The position numbers were made by a program, and so were the translations under genes. Positions 47,200 through 55,193 of a DNA stretch of 64,000 nt are shown here, in pieces; position 1 is the first letter of the stretch; each line of letters begins with the position of its first letter. A model generated the notes under the pieces. That model saw only the letters and a list, made by a program, of their open reading frames with translations, did not search any database and had not been told where the DNA came from. This stretch comes from Pseudomonadales bacterium (GTDB lineage Bacteria; Pseudomonadota; Gammaproteobacteria; Pseudomonadales; Ketobacteraceae). The stretch is taken from positions 1 through 64,000 of the forward strand of contig JAKSAW010000552.1 in NCBI GenBank assembly GCA_022361455.1, given 5' to 3'.

Positions 47200-48192
47200 T
47201 TAAAGATAGCCGTTTTCTCGGAACCAGCGAAGCGAATCTTTAATAGAAATACGAATATCTCGAGGCTGATAGCCTAAATCGTTCTTGGCTTTGCTACAGT
47301 CCATGTAAATATATTGATTACCGTAACGCACAGCACCCAATGAAATAGGAGGCTTTTTATGAGTAACATTTTTTGAAACCCATTCAGCCACCATTGCGGT
47401 ACCTTCTAATACCGTTTGAGAAACCGGAATCATACGCTCCTGACTCTTGCCATCAATCTCGGCCACCATACGACAAAAATCTTGGGCAGTAACATTGGTG
47501 TTACCTAACACATAAAGCTCGCCAGCTTTGCCTTTTTCAGCAGCAAGAATGTGGCCAGCCGCAACATCGCGAACGTCCACTGCATTAAAGCCACCTGGAA
47601 GCTTCAAGCGAGACATACCATTTGCAATCGTAATAATAATATCGCCTGTCGGGGTTGGCCCAACATCACCCGGACCAAAAGGAAACGCAGGGTTAACGAT
47701 AGAGATATCCATACCATGATCGGCAAAGCCTATAGCTTCCTGTTGGCTAAGATACTTACTCAGTACATAAGGCGTCGCATGATATTGGTTAAAAGCGGTA
47801 TCCTCATTGGATACTTCCTTACCAGGCTTAATACCGATGGCTGAAAGCGAGCTGGTGTAAACCACCTTCTTAACATCAGGACATTCGTGACACGCCCACA
47901 ACATGTTACGACTACCTTGCAGATTCACCTCCCAAAGCGGTCGCCAGTCTTCCATCCATACTGCGTAAACTGCTGCCAGATGAAAAACCGTATCAACACC
48001 TTTTACGATTTCATTGGTGAAGTCTTTGTCAAGAAGATCCCCTCGAACCACTTCGGACACATAAGCATCAATGTTAGTGGTGGATTCATTTGGCAAAACC
48101 GCTGCCTTAATTTCTACACCTTTTTCGTGGAGCTGCTGCACCACGTGCGAACCGATAAAACCCGCTGCGCCAGTCACTAATACCTTTTTCAT
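47200..48192 (-). CDS. NAD(P)-dependent epimerase/dehydratase (extended SDR)
   Basis: This 330-residue extended short-chain dehydrogenase has the nucleotide-binding motif TGAAGFIGSHVVQQL at its N-terminus, DTVFHLAA, and the catalytic Ser-Tyr-Lys set in YTSSLSAIG and PYVLSK. The sequence resembles the hopanoid-associated HpnA and dihydroflavonol reductase-like group (NPAFPFGPGD, DVRDVAAGHILA). The substrate is unknown. It is preceded by a GAGGG site. A perfect 15-base palindrome sits about 65 bases upstream of the start codon. Confidence 0.88.
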   Translation of the reverse strand: MKKVLVTGAAGFIGSHVVQQLHEKGVEIKAAVLPNESTTNIDAYVSEVVRGDLLDKDFTNEIVKGVDTVFHLAAVYAVWMEDWRPLWEVNLQGSRNMLWACHECPDVKKVVYTSSLSAIGIKPGKEVSNEDTAFNQYHATPYVLSKYLSQQEAIGFADHGMDISIVNPAFPFGPGDVGPTPTGDIIITIANGMSRLKLPGGFNAVDVRDVAAGHILAAEKGKAGELYVLGNTNVTAQDFCRMVAEIDGKSQERMIPVSQTVLEGTAMVAEWVSKNVTHKKPPISLGAVRYGNQYIYMDCSKAKNDLGYQPRDIRISIKDSLRWFRENGYL

Positions 48193-48255
48193 AAAACCCT
48201 CTGTTGTACTGCTGTCGTTATAATGAATCTGAGTCTAGCACGGGTACAGATTGAC

Positions 48256-48270
48256 GCTGTTGACAACAGC
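48256..48270. promoter_or_regulatory. 15-base palindrome upstream of the epimerase gene
   Basis: GCTGTTGACAACAGC is a perfect palindrome around a central base, in the 120-base gap between the epimerase start and the foldase stop. Its arms abut too closely to make a good RNA hairpin, so a dimeric repressor site is more likely. The regulator is unknown. Confidence 0.4.
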
Positions 48271-48312
48271 CGCCAGGGTTAGGACGGGGTCAAAAACAAA
48301 AAAATGGGCACA

Positions 48313-49368
48313 CTAAGGCTTGCCTTCCTGATCCCACATACGATCAATTGTCGGAATCCGCATCAGCTCAGGGCCAGAGAAATGCTGCTCGCGTAAACGC
48401 TCAATTTCACTGTCGCGATCAGCGTCCGATAAGGCTGATTCCATAATGGCTCGGCGCTGCTGGCGATAACTAGCCACACGCTGATCCCATACTGATTGCG
48501 CGCTATCGGCTTCTGCAAAACGCTCAGCGGCCTCAGCACCAAATGCCTCAGTGCGCATTTGCATAATTTCCTCCTCACTAACACCCGCTTCTCTAGCATC
48601 CTTGATCTCTTGCAACACATCTTGAGCCTTGTACTCCTCTTCTTTTGCAGCACGCAGATGTTCTGGAAGCTGCTCATCCAAAGCTCGCAATGCTTCGTTT
48701 TTTTGTTGTTGAGAAAGGGAGTCATCTCGTAAAACATCATGACGCTGCAACGAGTATTCTGCCCGTTGATCTTCTTGACTAAAGAAAGCATCGTATACGA
48801 TTGGGCTTAAACTGCTTTGTCGCAACTCCCGCAAAAGACGCACTCGTTCTTGCAGATTTACCTGTGCCCCGCTGAGCTGATAGTCAGCAGCCATTTGCTC
48901 CCTTAATCTTATTTCAGCTTTTTTTAATTCCACATATTCATCAAGCACCTGCAGCGCTTGAGAAGCTGCAGGCTCTGGCAAATAAGATGATAATAAATGC
49001 TGGATTCTCGCAATGATGGCTGAAGGCTCTTCCTCTCCAACCAAGGTAAAAAAATAATCGAATAAACGCCGTAGATGATGAGTAACAATCAACTGATTAT
49101 TTTCATCTATCTGAATATCAAACGGTATTCGCGTGCCTTTTAGTGATTCGGGCAAAGGACCATAAGGAGATTTAAAATCGTCAGCCATTAATTGAGGCGC
49201 TTGCCATACCTGATTTGGTGTAGGCGCTTGCTCAGATTCCAGATCTTTTTGATCAATCACCTCTGCTGTTGATTGGGGGAATTGCTGGGCAGCCTCAGGT
49301 TTAAATAACACATAGGCCAATGCCCCAAGCGCTAAAATTGAAATAATACCGAGCAGTTTTTTTTGCAT
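48313..49368 (-). CDS. Lipase secretion chaperone (steric foldase, Lif)
   Basis: This 351-residue protein has an N-terminal membrane anchor (about 5-22), a variable linker, and the foldase domain. The Lif signature RxxFDYF is present in LRRLFDYFFTLVGEEE, followed by the extended helical region rich in Arg, Glu and Gln. Such proteins fold a secreted subfamily I.1/I.2 lipase in the periplasm. The lipase gene, normally directly upstream, is missing here; the upstream gene is an AraC regulator. Confidence 0.88.
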   Translation of the reverse strand: MQKKLLGIISILALGALAYVLFKPEAAQQFPQSTAEVIDQKDLESEQAPTPNQVWQAPQLMADDFKSPYGPLPESLKGTRIPFDIQIDENNQLIVTHHLRRLFDYFFTLVGEEEPSAIIARIQHLLSSYLPEPAASQALQVLDEYVELKKAEIRLREQMAADYQLSGAQVNLQERVRLLRELRQSSLSPIVYDAFFSQEDQRAEYSLQRHDVLRDDSLSQQQKNEALRALDEQLPEHLRAAKEEEYKAQDVLQEIKDAREAGVSEEEIMQMRTEAFGAEAAERFAEADSAQSVWDQRVASYRQQRRAIMESALSDADRDSEIERLREQHFSGPELMRIPTIDRMWDQEGKP

Positions 49369-49412
49369 CTATTGCCTCTATTAACTCATTTATTTTTTTA
49401 GATTTTATCGTT

Positions 49413-50420
49413 CTATTTTTTATTGTTAGATAGCTCAAATAGCTGGCTTTGAAATCTACCTGGCGAATCACCATGCCAACGCTTGAAGGCATGATGAAAA
49501 CTAGTTATATCAGAAAAACCACAGAGGAATGCTGCCTCCGTTTGGGTAATTTGCGGATTTGACAAATATTCTTGTGCTACCCGATAGCGAACTCGCTCAT
49601 AAATTCCTTGATAGGTCTCACCTTCTTTGGCTAAGCGACGCTGCAATGTTTTCGGCGTTAGATTTAACCAAGTTGCTACTTGGGATTTAGTAATAGAACC
49701 ATCTTGTAATTTGGGTTGAATCAACATTTCTACTAACTCAGCGAGCGGTTTATCCTGCCCATGAAAACTAGCGATATCTGCCGATGGATCTCCAATAAGA
49801 GATGACTGTTGCAACTGAGCCGCCAGGGCAATGGCATCCAAACACATGCGATTTCGTGATTGGGAAAAGCTTACTTCACAACCATAATAATCTTTGAACA
49901 CTTGCGGATCTTTAGGTGACTTACGACTCAACTCCACCCTTTGTGGATGCCAACTCTGCCCCTCCAATACTCGAGCCATAGTTACCATTGCAGCCATCGC
50001 AGCATCGAGGGTATGTGGTGAGAGGGCTAGCTCATCACCAGAAAAGGCGAACTCTAACGCTAGCTGTCCATCCTTCATCAACAACTGAATGTTGGCACTC
50101 TCACCAATCATGGATTGGTATCGCTGAAAGCGCTGAAAGCCATCCGCCAAACCAATAGCAGACACCAAGGAATAACCGAGAACGGGAAAGCCACTGACAC
50201 TGATCTGTCGCCCCACATCTAAGCCAATATGATCATTACCCGATGCACGCTCCGATGAATCCCACAATCTGGTCACAGAATCTTGAGGGAAACGGGTATC
50301 CACATGAGCGAGGGAAGTCAGCGAAATACCCGCGTCTTTGAATATCTGCTTTACCGGTAATTGCTGCCGGCGAAAAACCTCGGCCATGCTTAACAACCAC
50401 CAGCCAGATGTTGTTCTCAT
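49413..50420 (-). CDS. AraC-family transcriptional regulator
   Basis: This 335-residue regulator has the Arabinose_bd-type sensor domain (about 15-200) seen in OruR/ArgR-like regulators and a C-terminal double helix-turn-helix (about 235-330). The HTH includes ITKSQVATWLNLTPKTLQRRL and TQTEAAFLCGFSDITSFHHAFKRW. It is divergent from the Mpo1-like gene. A twin direct-repeat operator in the shared region suggests it regulates that gene and possibly itself. It could also control the downstream foldase gene, 44 bases away. Confidence 0.92.
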   Translation of the reverse strand: MRTTSGWWLLSMAEVFRRQQLPVKQIFKDAGISLTSLAHVDTRFPQDSVTRLWDSSERASGNDHIGLDVGRQISVSGFPVLGYSLVSAIGLADGFQRFQRYQSMIGESANIQLLMKDGQLALEFAFSGDELALSPHTLDAAMAAMVTMARVLEGQSWHPQRVELSRKSPKDPQVFKDYYGCEVSFSQSRNRMCLDAIALAAQLQQSSLIGDPSADIASFHGQDKPLAELVEMLIQPKLQDGSITKSQVATWLNLTPKTLQRRLAKEGETYQGIYERVRYRVAQEYLSNPQITQTEAAFLCGFSDITSFHHAFKRWHGDSPGRFQSQLFELSNNKK

Positions 50421-50437
50421 GACTAGCCTATCAACCG

Positions 50438-50501
50438 TGTCCTATTTAGACAAAATAATGTCTTATTTGAACAATGACTGTCAAACGAGGTTACCTAGAA
50501 T
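50438..50501 (+). promoter_or_regulatory. Twin AraC-type operator and promoter of the Mpo1-like gene
   Basis: Two direct repeats, TGTCCTATTTAGACAA (50438-50453) and TGTCTTATTTGAACAA (50459-50474), are spaced exactly 21 bases apart, two helical turns, as is usual for AraC-family half-sites. Just downstream are ATGACT (50474-50479) and TAGAAT (50496-50501) with a 16-base spacer, a plausible sigma-70 promoter facing the Mpo1-like gene. The overlap of the second repeat with the -35 fits activation by the divergent regulator. Confidence 0.7.
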
Positions 50502-50541
50502 ACTATCAAGATAAAAAGTCCACCCTAAAGGAGATCGGGCG

Positions 50542-50871
50542 ATGAGCGAACAAAACTATGATTTGAACGAACAGCAGTTTAATAGCTTCTCGGAGTTTTA
50601 CCCATTTTACCTGGCTGAGCATAGCGATAAGACCTGCCGCCGATTGCATTTCATCGGCAGTGCACTGGTACTGGCAACCACAGGCTACATATTGCTCACA
50701 GGTAGCTGGGCTTTAGTCGCGCTACTACCAATCATTGGTTATGGATTCGCCTGGGTAGGACATTTTGTATTTGAAAAGAACCGCCCTGCCACCTTTAAAT
50801 ACCCTCTCTACAGCTTTATGGGTGATTGGGTCATGTTTAAAGACATCTTAACCGGCAAGATCGCCTGGTAG
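50542..50871 (+). CDS. Mpo1-like (DUF962) membrane protein
   Basis: This 109-residue protein has FYLAEHSDKTCRRLHFIGS near the N-terminus, two membrane segments (about 44-75), and GHFVFEKNRPATFKYPLYSFMGDWVMF, the DUF962/Mpo1 signature with conserved His residues. Yeast Mpo1 is an Fe-dependent 2-hydroxy fatty acid dioxygenase, and a related role in lipid alpha-oxidation is possible. A strong AAGGAGA site precedes the ATG. It is probably controlled by the divergent AraC regulator. Confidence 0.88.
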   Translation: MSEQNYDLNEQQFNSFSEFYPFYLAEHSDKTCRRLHFIGSALVLATTGYILLTGSWALVALLPIIGYGFAWVGHFVFEKNRPATFKYPLYSFMGDWVMFKDILTGKIAW

Positions 50872-50874
50872 CCC

Positions 50875-51612
50875 TCACCCCTTAAAGAACACCCGCATAG
50901 TGCAGTTGAGTTCGGGGATATTTGGCTCGAACGTCAGCTGCATTGGCGAGTCTTCATCCAGGAAGGCCTCGCAGGCTGCCTTGCAGGCATAGAGACAAGA
51001 AAACACCTGCGCCTGATCTGGACTCACCGTGGTATGCATGGCGCATTCAGGAATATGCACCTTCAGCACCCCCTCAGATTCAAGACTGGTTTCCATCGGC
51101 CCCACCAGAAAGGTTGCCAATTGCACCACCCAGGTGAATTGCTCGCCATAATTGCCTTCGTAGAGCGCTTTTAATCCGCTACTATCAGCGTCTGCGCCAG
51201 CCAGCATAAACCGCGGTATGATGCCTCCCGCTTTTGCCATGGCGGGCTTAATAAAGCCAATCCAATTATTGAGCCTTTCAGAAACAGTTTTAACTACCAG
51301 CGTTTGGAAATCCTCTTCCGATAACTTCGGCTTTAAACCGGTAAGCACAAACTCCAGTTCACGTACAAAGTTGCCATAGGATTTACGCCATTTTACTCGT
51401 GGCGAATCGTACCAATGAACATCAGCTAGCGATTGCAAAACCTGTTGATATTCTTTCTCTAGTGCTTCTGGATCATCCACCATCATCCTCAACACTGGAT
51501 AATAGGTATGTCGGGGTACGTCCCCCACACTCTTGAGCATCGAAGACAGCACCCACCAATCCCACCAAGCATGCGCACCATAGTCCTGATTAAAATCCGT
51601 AAAGCTTGCCAC
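50875..51612 (-). CDS. Conserved hypothetical protein, 245 residues
   Basis: I do not recognise this protein. It is soluble, with a Trp-rich N-terminus (HAWWDWWVLSSMLKSVGD) and a C-terminal domain holding several Cys (PECAMHTT, FSCLYACKAACEAFL, ELNCTMRVFF). The spacing is loosely like L-2-amino-thiazoline-4-carboxylate hydrolase-type or small-molecule-binding V4R-type domains, but neither is secure. It converges on the Mpo1-like gene with a 3-base gap. Confidence 0.7.
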   Translation of the reverse strand: MASFTDFNQDYGAHAWWDWWVLSSMLKSVGDVPRHTYYPVLRMMVDDPEALEKEYQQVLQSLADVHWYDSPRVKWRKSYGNFVRELEFVLTGLKPKLSEEDFQTLVVKTVSERLNNWIGFIKPAMAKAGGIIPRFMLAGADADSSGLKALYEGNYGEQFTWVVQLATFLVGPMETSLESEGVLKVHIPECAMHTTVSPDQAQVFSCLYACKAACEAFLDEDSPMQLTFEPNIPELNCTMRVFFKG

Positions 51613-51718
51613 TACTTTTCCCTCCGTTCAGTACAAATATCTTCAGGCAAAGCGCTAAAAAAGTTCTATTCTTAAGGTCTATAACCGTCTTAGAGACGAC
51701 TGGTTTTGGAGATCTAAC

Positions 51719-52171
51719 ATGCAATCATTCTCTTATCTGTTTTCAGCAATGCTCACCAGAGCTTGCCTGCTTTGCGCAACCTTCATGCTGGCAACGATCG
51801 CCCCTGTGCAGGTATGGGCAGAAGACGAAGAATCCGAAGAAGATGCTCCCGCTGCAGAGATTCACTACGTTCCGTTAAAACCAGCCTTTGTGACTAACTA
51901 CCTAGCGACTAAATTGCGCTACTTCAAAACCGACATTTCCATCAAGGTTCGTGGCTCAGCGACAGCCGAAGCCATCGATCGCCATCAGCTCTATATCCGC
52001 CACAATCTGGTGATGCTATTTAGCAATCAGGACCAGAACACACTCAATAGCCAAGAAGGCAAGCATAAGCTCCAAGAAGATGCTCTCAATGAAGTCGTTG
52101 CGGTTCTCAACGAGGAGAACGAGCCTAGCGACGTAGAAGGCATTCTCTTCACCAGCTTTATAGTCGAGTAA
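51719..52171 (+). CDS. FliL-like flagellar basal-body-associated protein
   Basis: This 150-residue protein begins with a signal peptide or anchor (about 1-36, ending QVWAED), then an acidic stretch, and a FliL-type domain: HYVPLKPAFVTNYL, LRYFKTDISIKVRG, IRHNLVMLFSNQDQNTLNSQEGK and a final VEGILFTSFIVE. FliL binds the stator and supports flagellar torque. No flagellar genes are nearby, so this is a stand-alone paralogue as seen in pseudomonads. A GGAG site lies eight bases upstream. Confidence 0.85.
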   Translation: MQSFSYLFSAMLTRACLLCATFMLATIAPVQVWAEDEESEEDAPAAEIHYVPLKPAFVTNYLATKLRYFKTDISIKVRGSATAEAIDRHQLYIRHNLVMLFSNQDQNTLNSQEGKHKLQEDALNEVVAVLNEENEPSDVEGILFTSFIVE

Positions 52172-52298
52172 AACAGTCAGCCCATCCTGTTTTATTCATT
52201 TTCGGTTAGCGTAGCACTGGTGTCAATATTGATCCTATAGAATTGCTAGTTTCTGTGGGATAATCCTGCCCCTTTGCTAGGCTCGAGCTACCTGTTGA

Positions 52299-53675
52299 AT
52301 GGACAACCCCCAGCATCCCAATAATGCGCCCTCATCGCTGATTCAAGGTCCTATCGGTCGCACCCTCACTCGCATGACGTTACCAACCATCGCGGGAATT
52401 ATGGCCATTCTGTTTTTTAACCTAGTGGATACCTACTTCATCGGTTTGATGGGCGCCAAAGAACTGGCCGCGGTCAGCTTCACTTTTCCAGTCTCCTATG
52501 TGGTATTGAATATTGCTCTTGGAATAGGCATCGGCACCACAACCAGCCTTTCAAATCGCATCGGTGCAGGGGAACATCAACAAGCCAAGGTGATGACCCG
52601 GCACGCCATTCTACTAGCGGTGTTAGTGGCGATTGTTTTATCTCAGTTGGGTATTTTAAGTATCGATCTAGTATTCACCGCCCTCGGTGCCAGCGAGCAA
52701 GCACTGCCACTTATCCGGGACTATATGGTTATTTGGTTTATGGGCATTCCATTGCTTTTCTTACCCATGGTAGGGAACGCAGCTATACGTGCCACCGGCG
52801 ATACTAAAACACCTAGCTACATTATGATGTTGGCCGGATTAGTAAATGGCATCCTCGATCCCATTTTAATTTTCGGAATCGGACCGATTCCTGCCATGGG
52901 GATTCAAGGTGCAGCAATAGCTACCATCATTTCTTGGGCCATGGCAGCTATTGCGGTTGTCTGGTGCCTACATAAATTGAAAGCAATCGATGCTAAAGAA
53001 TCTTTGTTTAAACGGCAGACATTACTCTCCTGGAAACCTATTTTAAAAGTTGGTGTGCCAGCTGGCGCAACAAATTTTCTACCACCTATTGCCGCCGGCG
53101 TTATTACGCGACTAGTGGCAGAACACGGCGATGCGGCTGTTGCAGGGTTTGGCGTTGGTACTCGTATTGAAGCATTGGCGTTAGTGGTTATTATGGCGCT
53201 TTCTTCAACCCTCACGCCTTTTATTGGCCAGAACTTTGGAGCGAATCAGTTCCATCGAATTCGCAAAGGCTTAAGAATTTCCATTACGTTTGCGGTGCTC
53301 TGGGAATTAATCATGACATTCCTTTTGGTGGTATCAGCGCCGTTTATTGCCAAACAATTTAGCGATGATCCAGATGTTATTAGAACCACGACTTTATTCC
53401 TTTGGTGCCTACCTATTAGTTATGGATGCCAAGGAGTGGTAATGTTATGTTGCTCTGCCTTTAATGCCTTACAACGCCCAATCTTGGGCACCATTATGAA
53501 TCTGATTAGATTGTTTGCTTTAGCTATTCCTGCCGCATTTATAGGAAGTAGCTTCTTCGATCTCGCAGGCTTATATATCGGTATCAGTATTGCCCAAGTC
53601 GTTGCGGCTTTAATCACTTTAGTATTTTTCATTAATCGCTTTCACCAAATCAGCCTAGAACAAAAGGCCACCTAA
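52299..53675 (+). CDS. MATE family multidrug/Na+ efflux transporter
   Basis: This 458-residue inner-membrane protein has about twelve membrane segments in two six-helix halves. Marks are TRMTLPTIAGIMAILFFNLVDTYFIG near the N-terminus and the paired half-repeat beginning LKVGVPAGATNFLPPI. NAAIRATGDTKTP is a conserved MATE loop. It exports cationic drugs in exchange for Na+ or H+. It is monocistronic, and the ribosome-binding site is weak. Confidence 0.93.
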   Translation: MDNPQHPNNAPSSLIQGPIGRTLTRMTLPTIAGIMAILFFNLVDTYFIGLMGAKELAAVSFTFPVSYVVLNIALGIGIGTTTSLSNRIGAGEHQQAKVMTRHAILLAVLVAIVLSQLGILSIDLVFTALGASEQALPLIRDYMVIWFMGIPLLFLPMVGNAAIRATGDTKTPSYIMMLAGLVNGILDPILIFGIGPIPAMGIQGAAIATIISWAMAAIAVVWCLHKLKAIDAKESLFKRQTLLSWKPILKVGVPAGATNFLPPIAAGVITRLVAEHGDAAVAGFGVGTRIEALALVVIMALSSTLTPFIGQNFGANQFHRIRKGLRISITFAVLWELIMTFLLVVSAPFIAKQFSDDPDVIRTTTLFLWCLPISYGCQGVVMLCCSAFNALQRPILGTIMNLIRLFALAIPAAFIGSSFFDLAGLYIGISIAQVVAALITLVFFINRFHQISLEQKAT

Positions 53676-53852
53676 ATAAGCTAATGGTTTTCAGGCTTCA
53701 CCCAAATTTAAATACCTTCCCATAAGCAAACTTTAAATTTATCGATTTTTTTACAAACATGAGCACCAAGCCATGGTGAACAATTGCTGAAAGCACATAT
53801 ACTTAGCGATAACAAATGGTGGTAAGCCAATCGAAGGTAGAAGGAATTTACG

Positions 53853-54344
53853 ATGAAAGCGAAGAGAATTTTAGATGACGCGGAAACTAACGTCACCAGA
53901 CCAGCATCTCAATTTTTAGGAACGCTATTTGATTTTTCCTTTTCTAGATTCATCACCATACAAATGTTCCCTGCTATCTATGGCATCGTGCTAGCAACCA
54001 CTCTATTTGGTTTACTTTACTTAACAGTAGAAGCCTTTTTAGTATCCATTCCTAGAGGGCTGTTTTATTTGGTAGTTGCTACACCCATTACCTTTTTGGG
54101 CATCGCCACCATTACCAGAGCAGTCATGGAATTTTATTTAGTAGTATTTAAGATTGCAGAAAACATCGATGAAATGAGAGAAGTGACAGAAAACTTTTCC
54201 GGTATTAGCCAAACAGTCGGTGGCGTAAAAGATCTCACCAAAAAGCTACCTTTCTGGAGCATCAAAAGTGAAAGACAAAACCAGCGGGAAAATGAAACTC
54301 GCGACACCAAGAAAAAACGCAAAAACGTCGATTGGCCGTATTAA
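53853..54344 (+). CDS. DUF4282 membrane protein
   Basis: This 163-residue protein has two membrane segments (about 37-63 and 68-92), matching DUF4282: FDFSFSRFITIQMFPAIYGI and a second helix leading into RAVMEFYLVVFKIAENIDEMRE. The C-terminus is highly basic (ETRDTKKKRKN). AAGGA precedes the ATG. Function is unknown. Confidence 0.85.
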   Translation: MKAKRILDDAETNVTRPASQFLGTLFDFSFSRFITIQMFPAIYGIVLATTLFGLLYLTVEAFLVSIPRGLFYLVVATPITFLGIATITRAVMEFYLVVFKIAENIDEMREVTENFSGISQTVGGVKDLTKKLPFWSIKSERQNQRENETRDTKKKRKNVDWPY

Positions 54345-54362
54345 CGCCTAGGCCAATCGTTT

Positions 54363-55106
54363 CTAAGCAAGAATCACTTCTTCAAATCCGTAAGGGGATG
54401 GATGCCCGGAAAAAACCTGCTCTATTAATTCGTATTCCTTATCGACGATACGATGGATCACATCACTTGCGCTGCCCATGGGACGCATCGCATCAAAACC
54501 CTTACCCATAAAGCCATAAAGATTGCCAATGCCCGCTCGATGGGCTGGCTTTTTCACCAACTTAAAAGTGCTGTAAACTAAACGACTACGCACATATTTA
54601 TCCAATCCCACTGCCAGCTGTTTAGCCAATTCAACCTGACGCTGACGTAATTCTAATGCGGCGGACCGTCGGAAGGCTTCAGTATAAGCCTCCATCGTAA
54701 TATCAGTTTCGCCCATTTCATAAAATAAATAGTCTGCTAAACGCTCGTCGAGCTCAGCAGATAATGCATTTAATTCCAACGCATAGGTGGCAGTGACCAT
54801 CACTTTTTCAGGGAGAATTTTCAGCGCTTTATTAATAACGCGCTCAGCTTCATTGGCAATATCAGTTAAATCAATACCACCATAAATATCGTCGAGGAAG
54901 AACTCCGTGGCAATGCGATACTTTTCATCTTCTAAAAGTGTTTGATGGGTTTTCCGCATGCGTTGCGCTTGCCACTTTTGCAAATCAAACAATGCGTCAC
55001 GAAATTCTGACAAGGATTCGTCGTGCTGCTTTAAACCACGGTAACGCTGCAAATCGCGCTGTAACTGTTGAGCAATAGGACCTGCAGTTTTTTCCTTTTT
55101 CGCCAT
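54363..55106 (-). CDS. FFLEELY-type conserved protein
   Basis: This 247-residue, all-helical soluble protein carries ATEFFLDDIYGGIDLTDI, the characteristic block of a gammaproteobacterial family named after its FFLEELY motif. The upstream FDLQKWQAQRMRKTHQTLL segment also fits. Function is unknown. It is 87 bases downstream of the GMC oxidoreductase start-side gene order on the same strand and may be cotranscribed with it. Confidence 0.82.
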   Translation of the reverse strand: MAKKEKTAGPIAQQLQRDLQRYRGLKQHDESLSEFRDALFDLQKWQAQRMRKTHQTLLEDEKYRIATEFFLDDIYGGIDLTDIANEAERVINKALKILPEKVMVTATYALELNALSAELDERLADYLFYEMGETDITMEAYTEAFRRSAALELRQRQVELAKQLAVGLDKYVRSRLVYSTFKLVKKPAHRAGIGNLYGFMGKGFDAMRPMGSASDVIHRIVDKEYELIEQVFSGHPSPYGFEEVILA

Positions 55107-55193
55107 AACAACTTCTGCCTTAACAACAACTCACTTTAAACCGAGCTAATCAGCTATATCATAGAAACATTGCTGAAAACGGCTTTTCAATAA

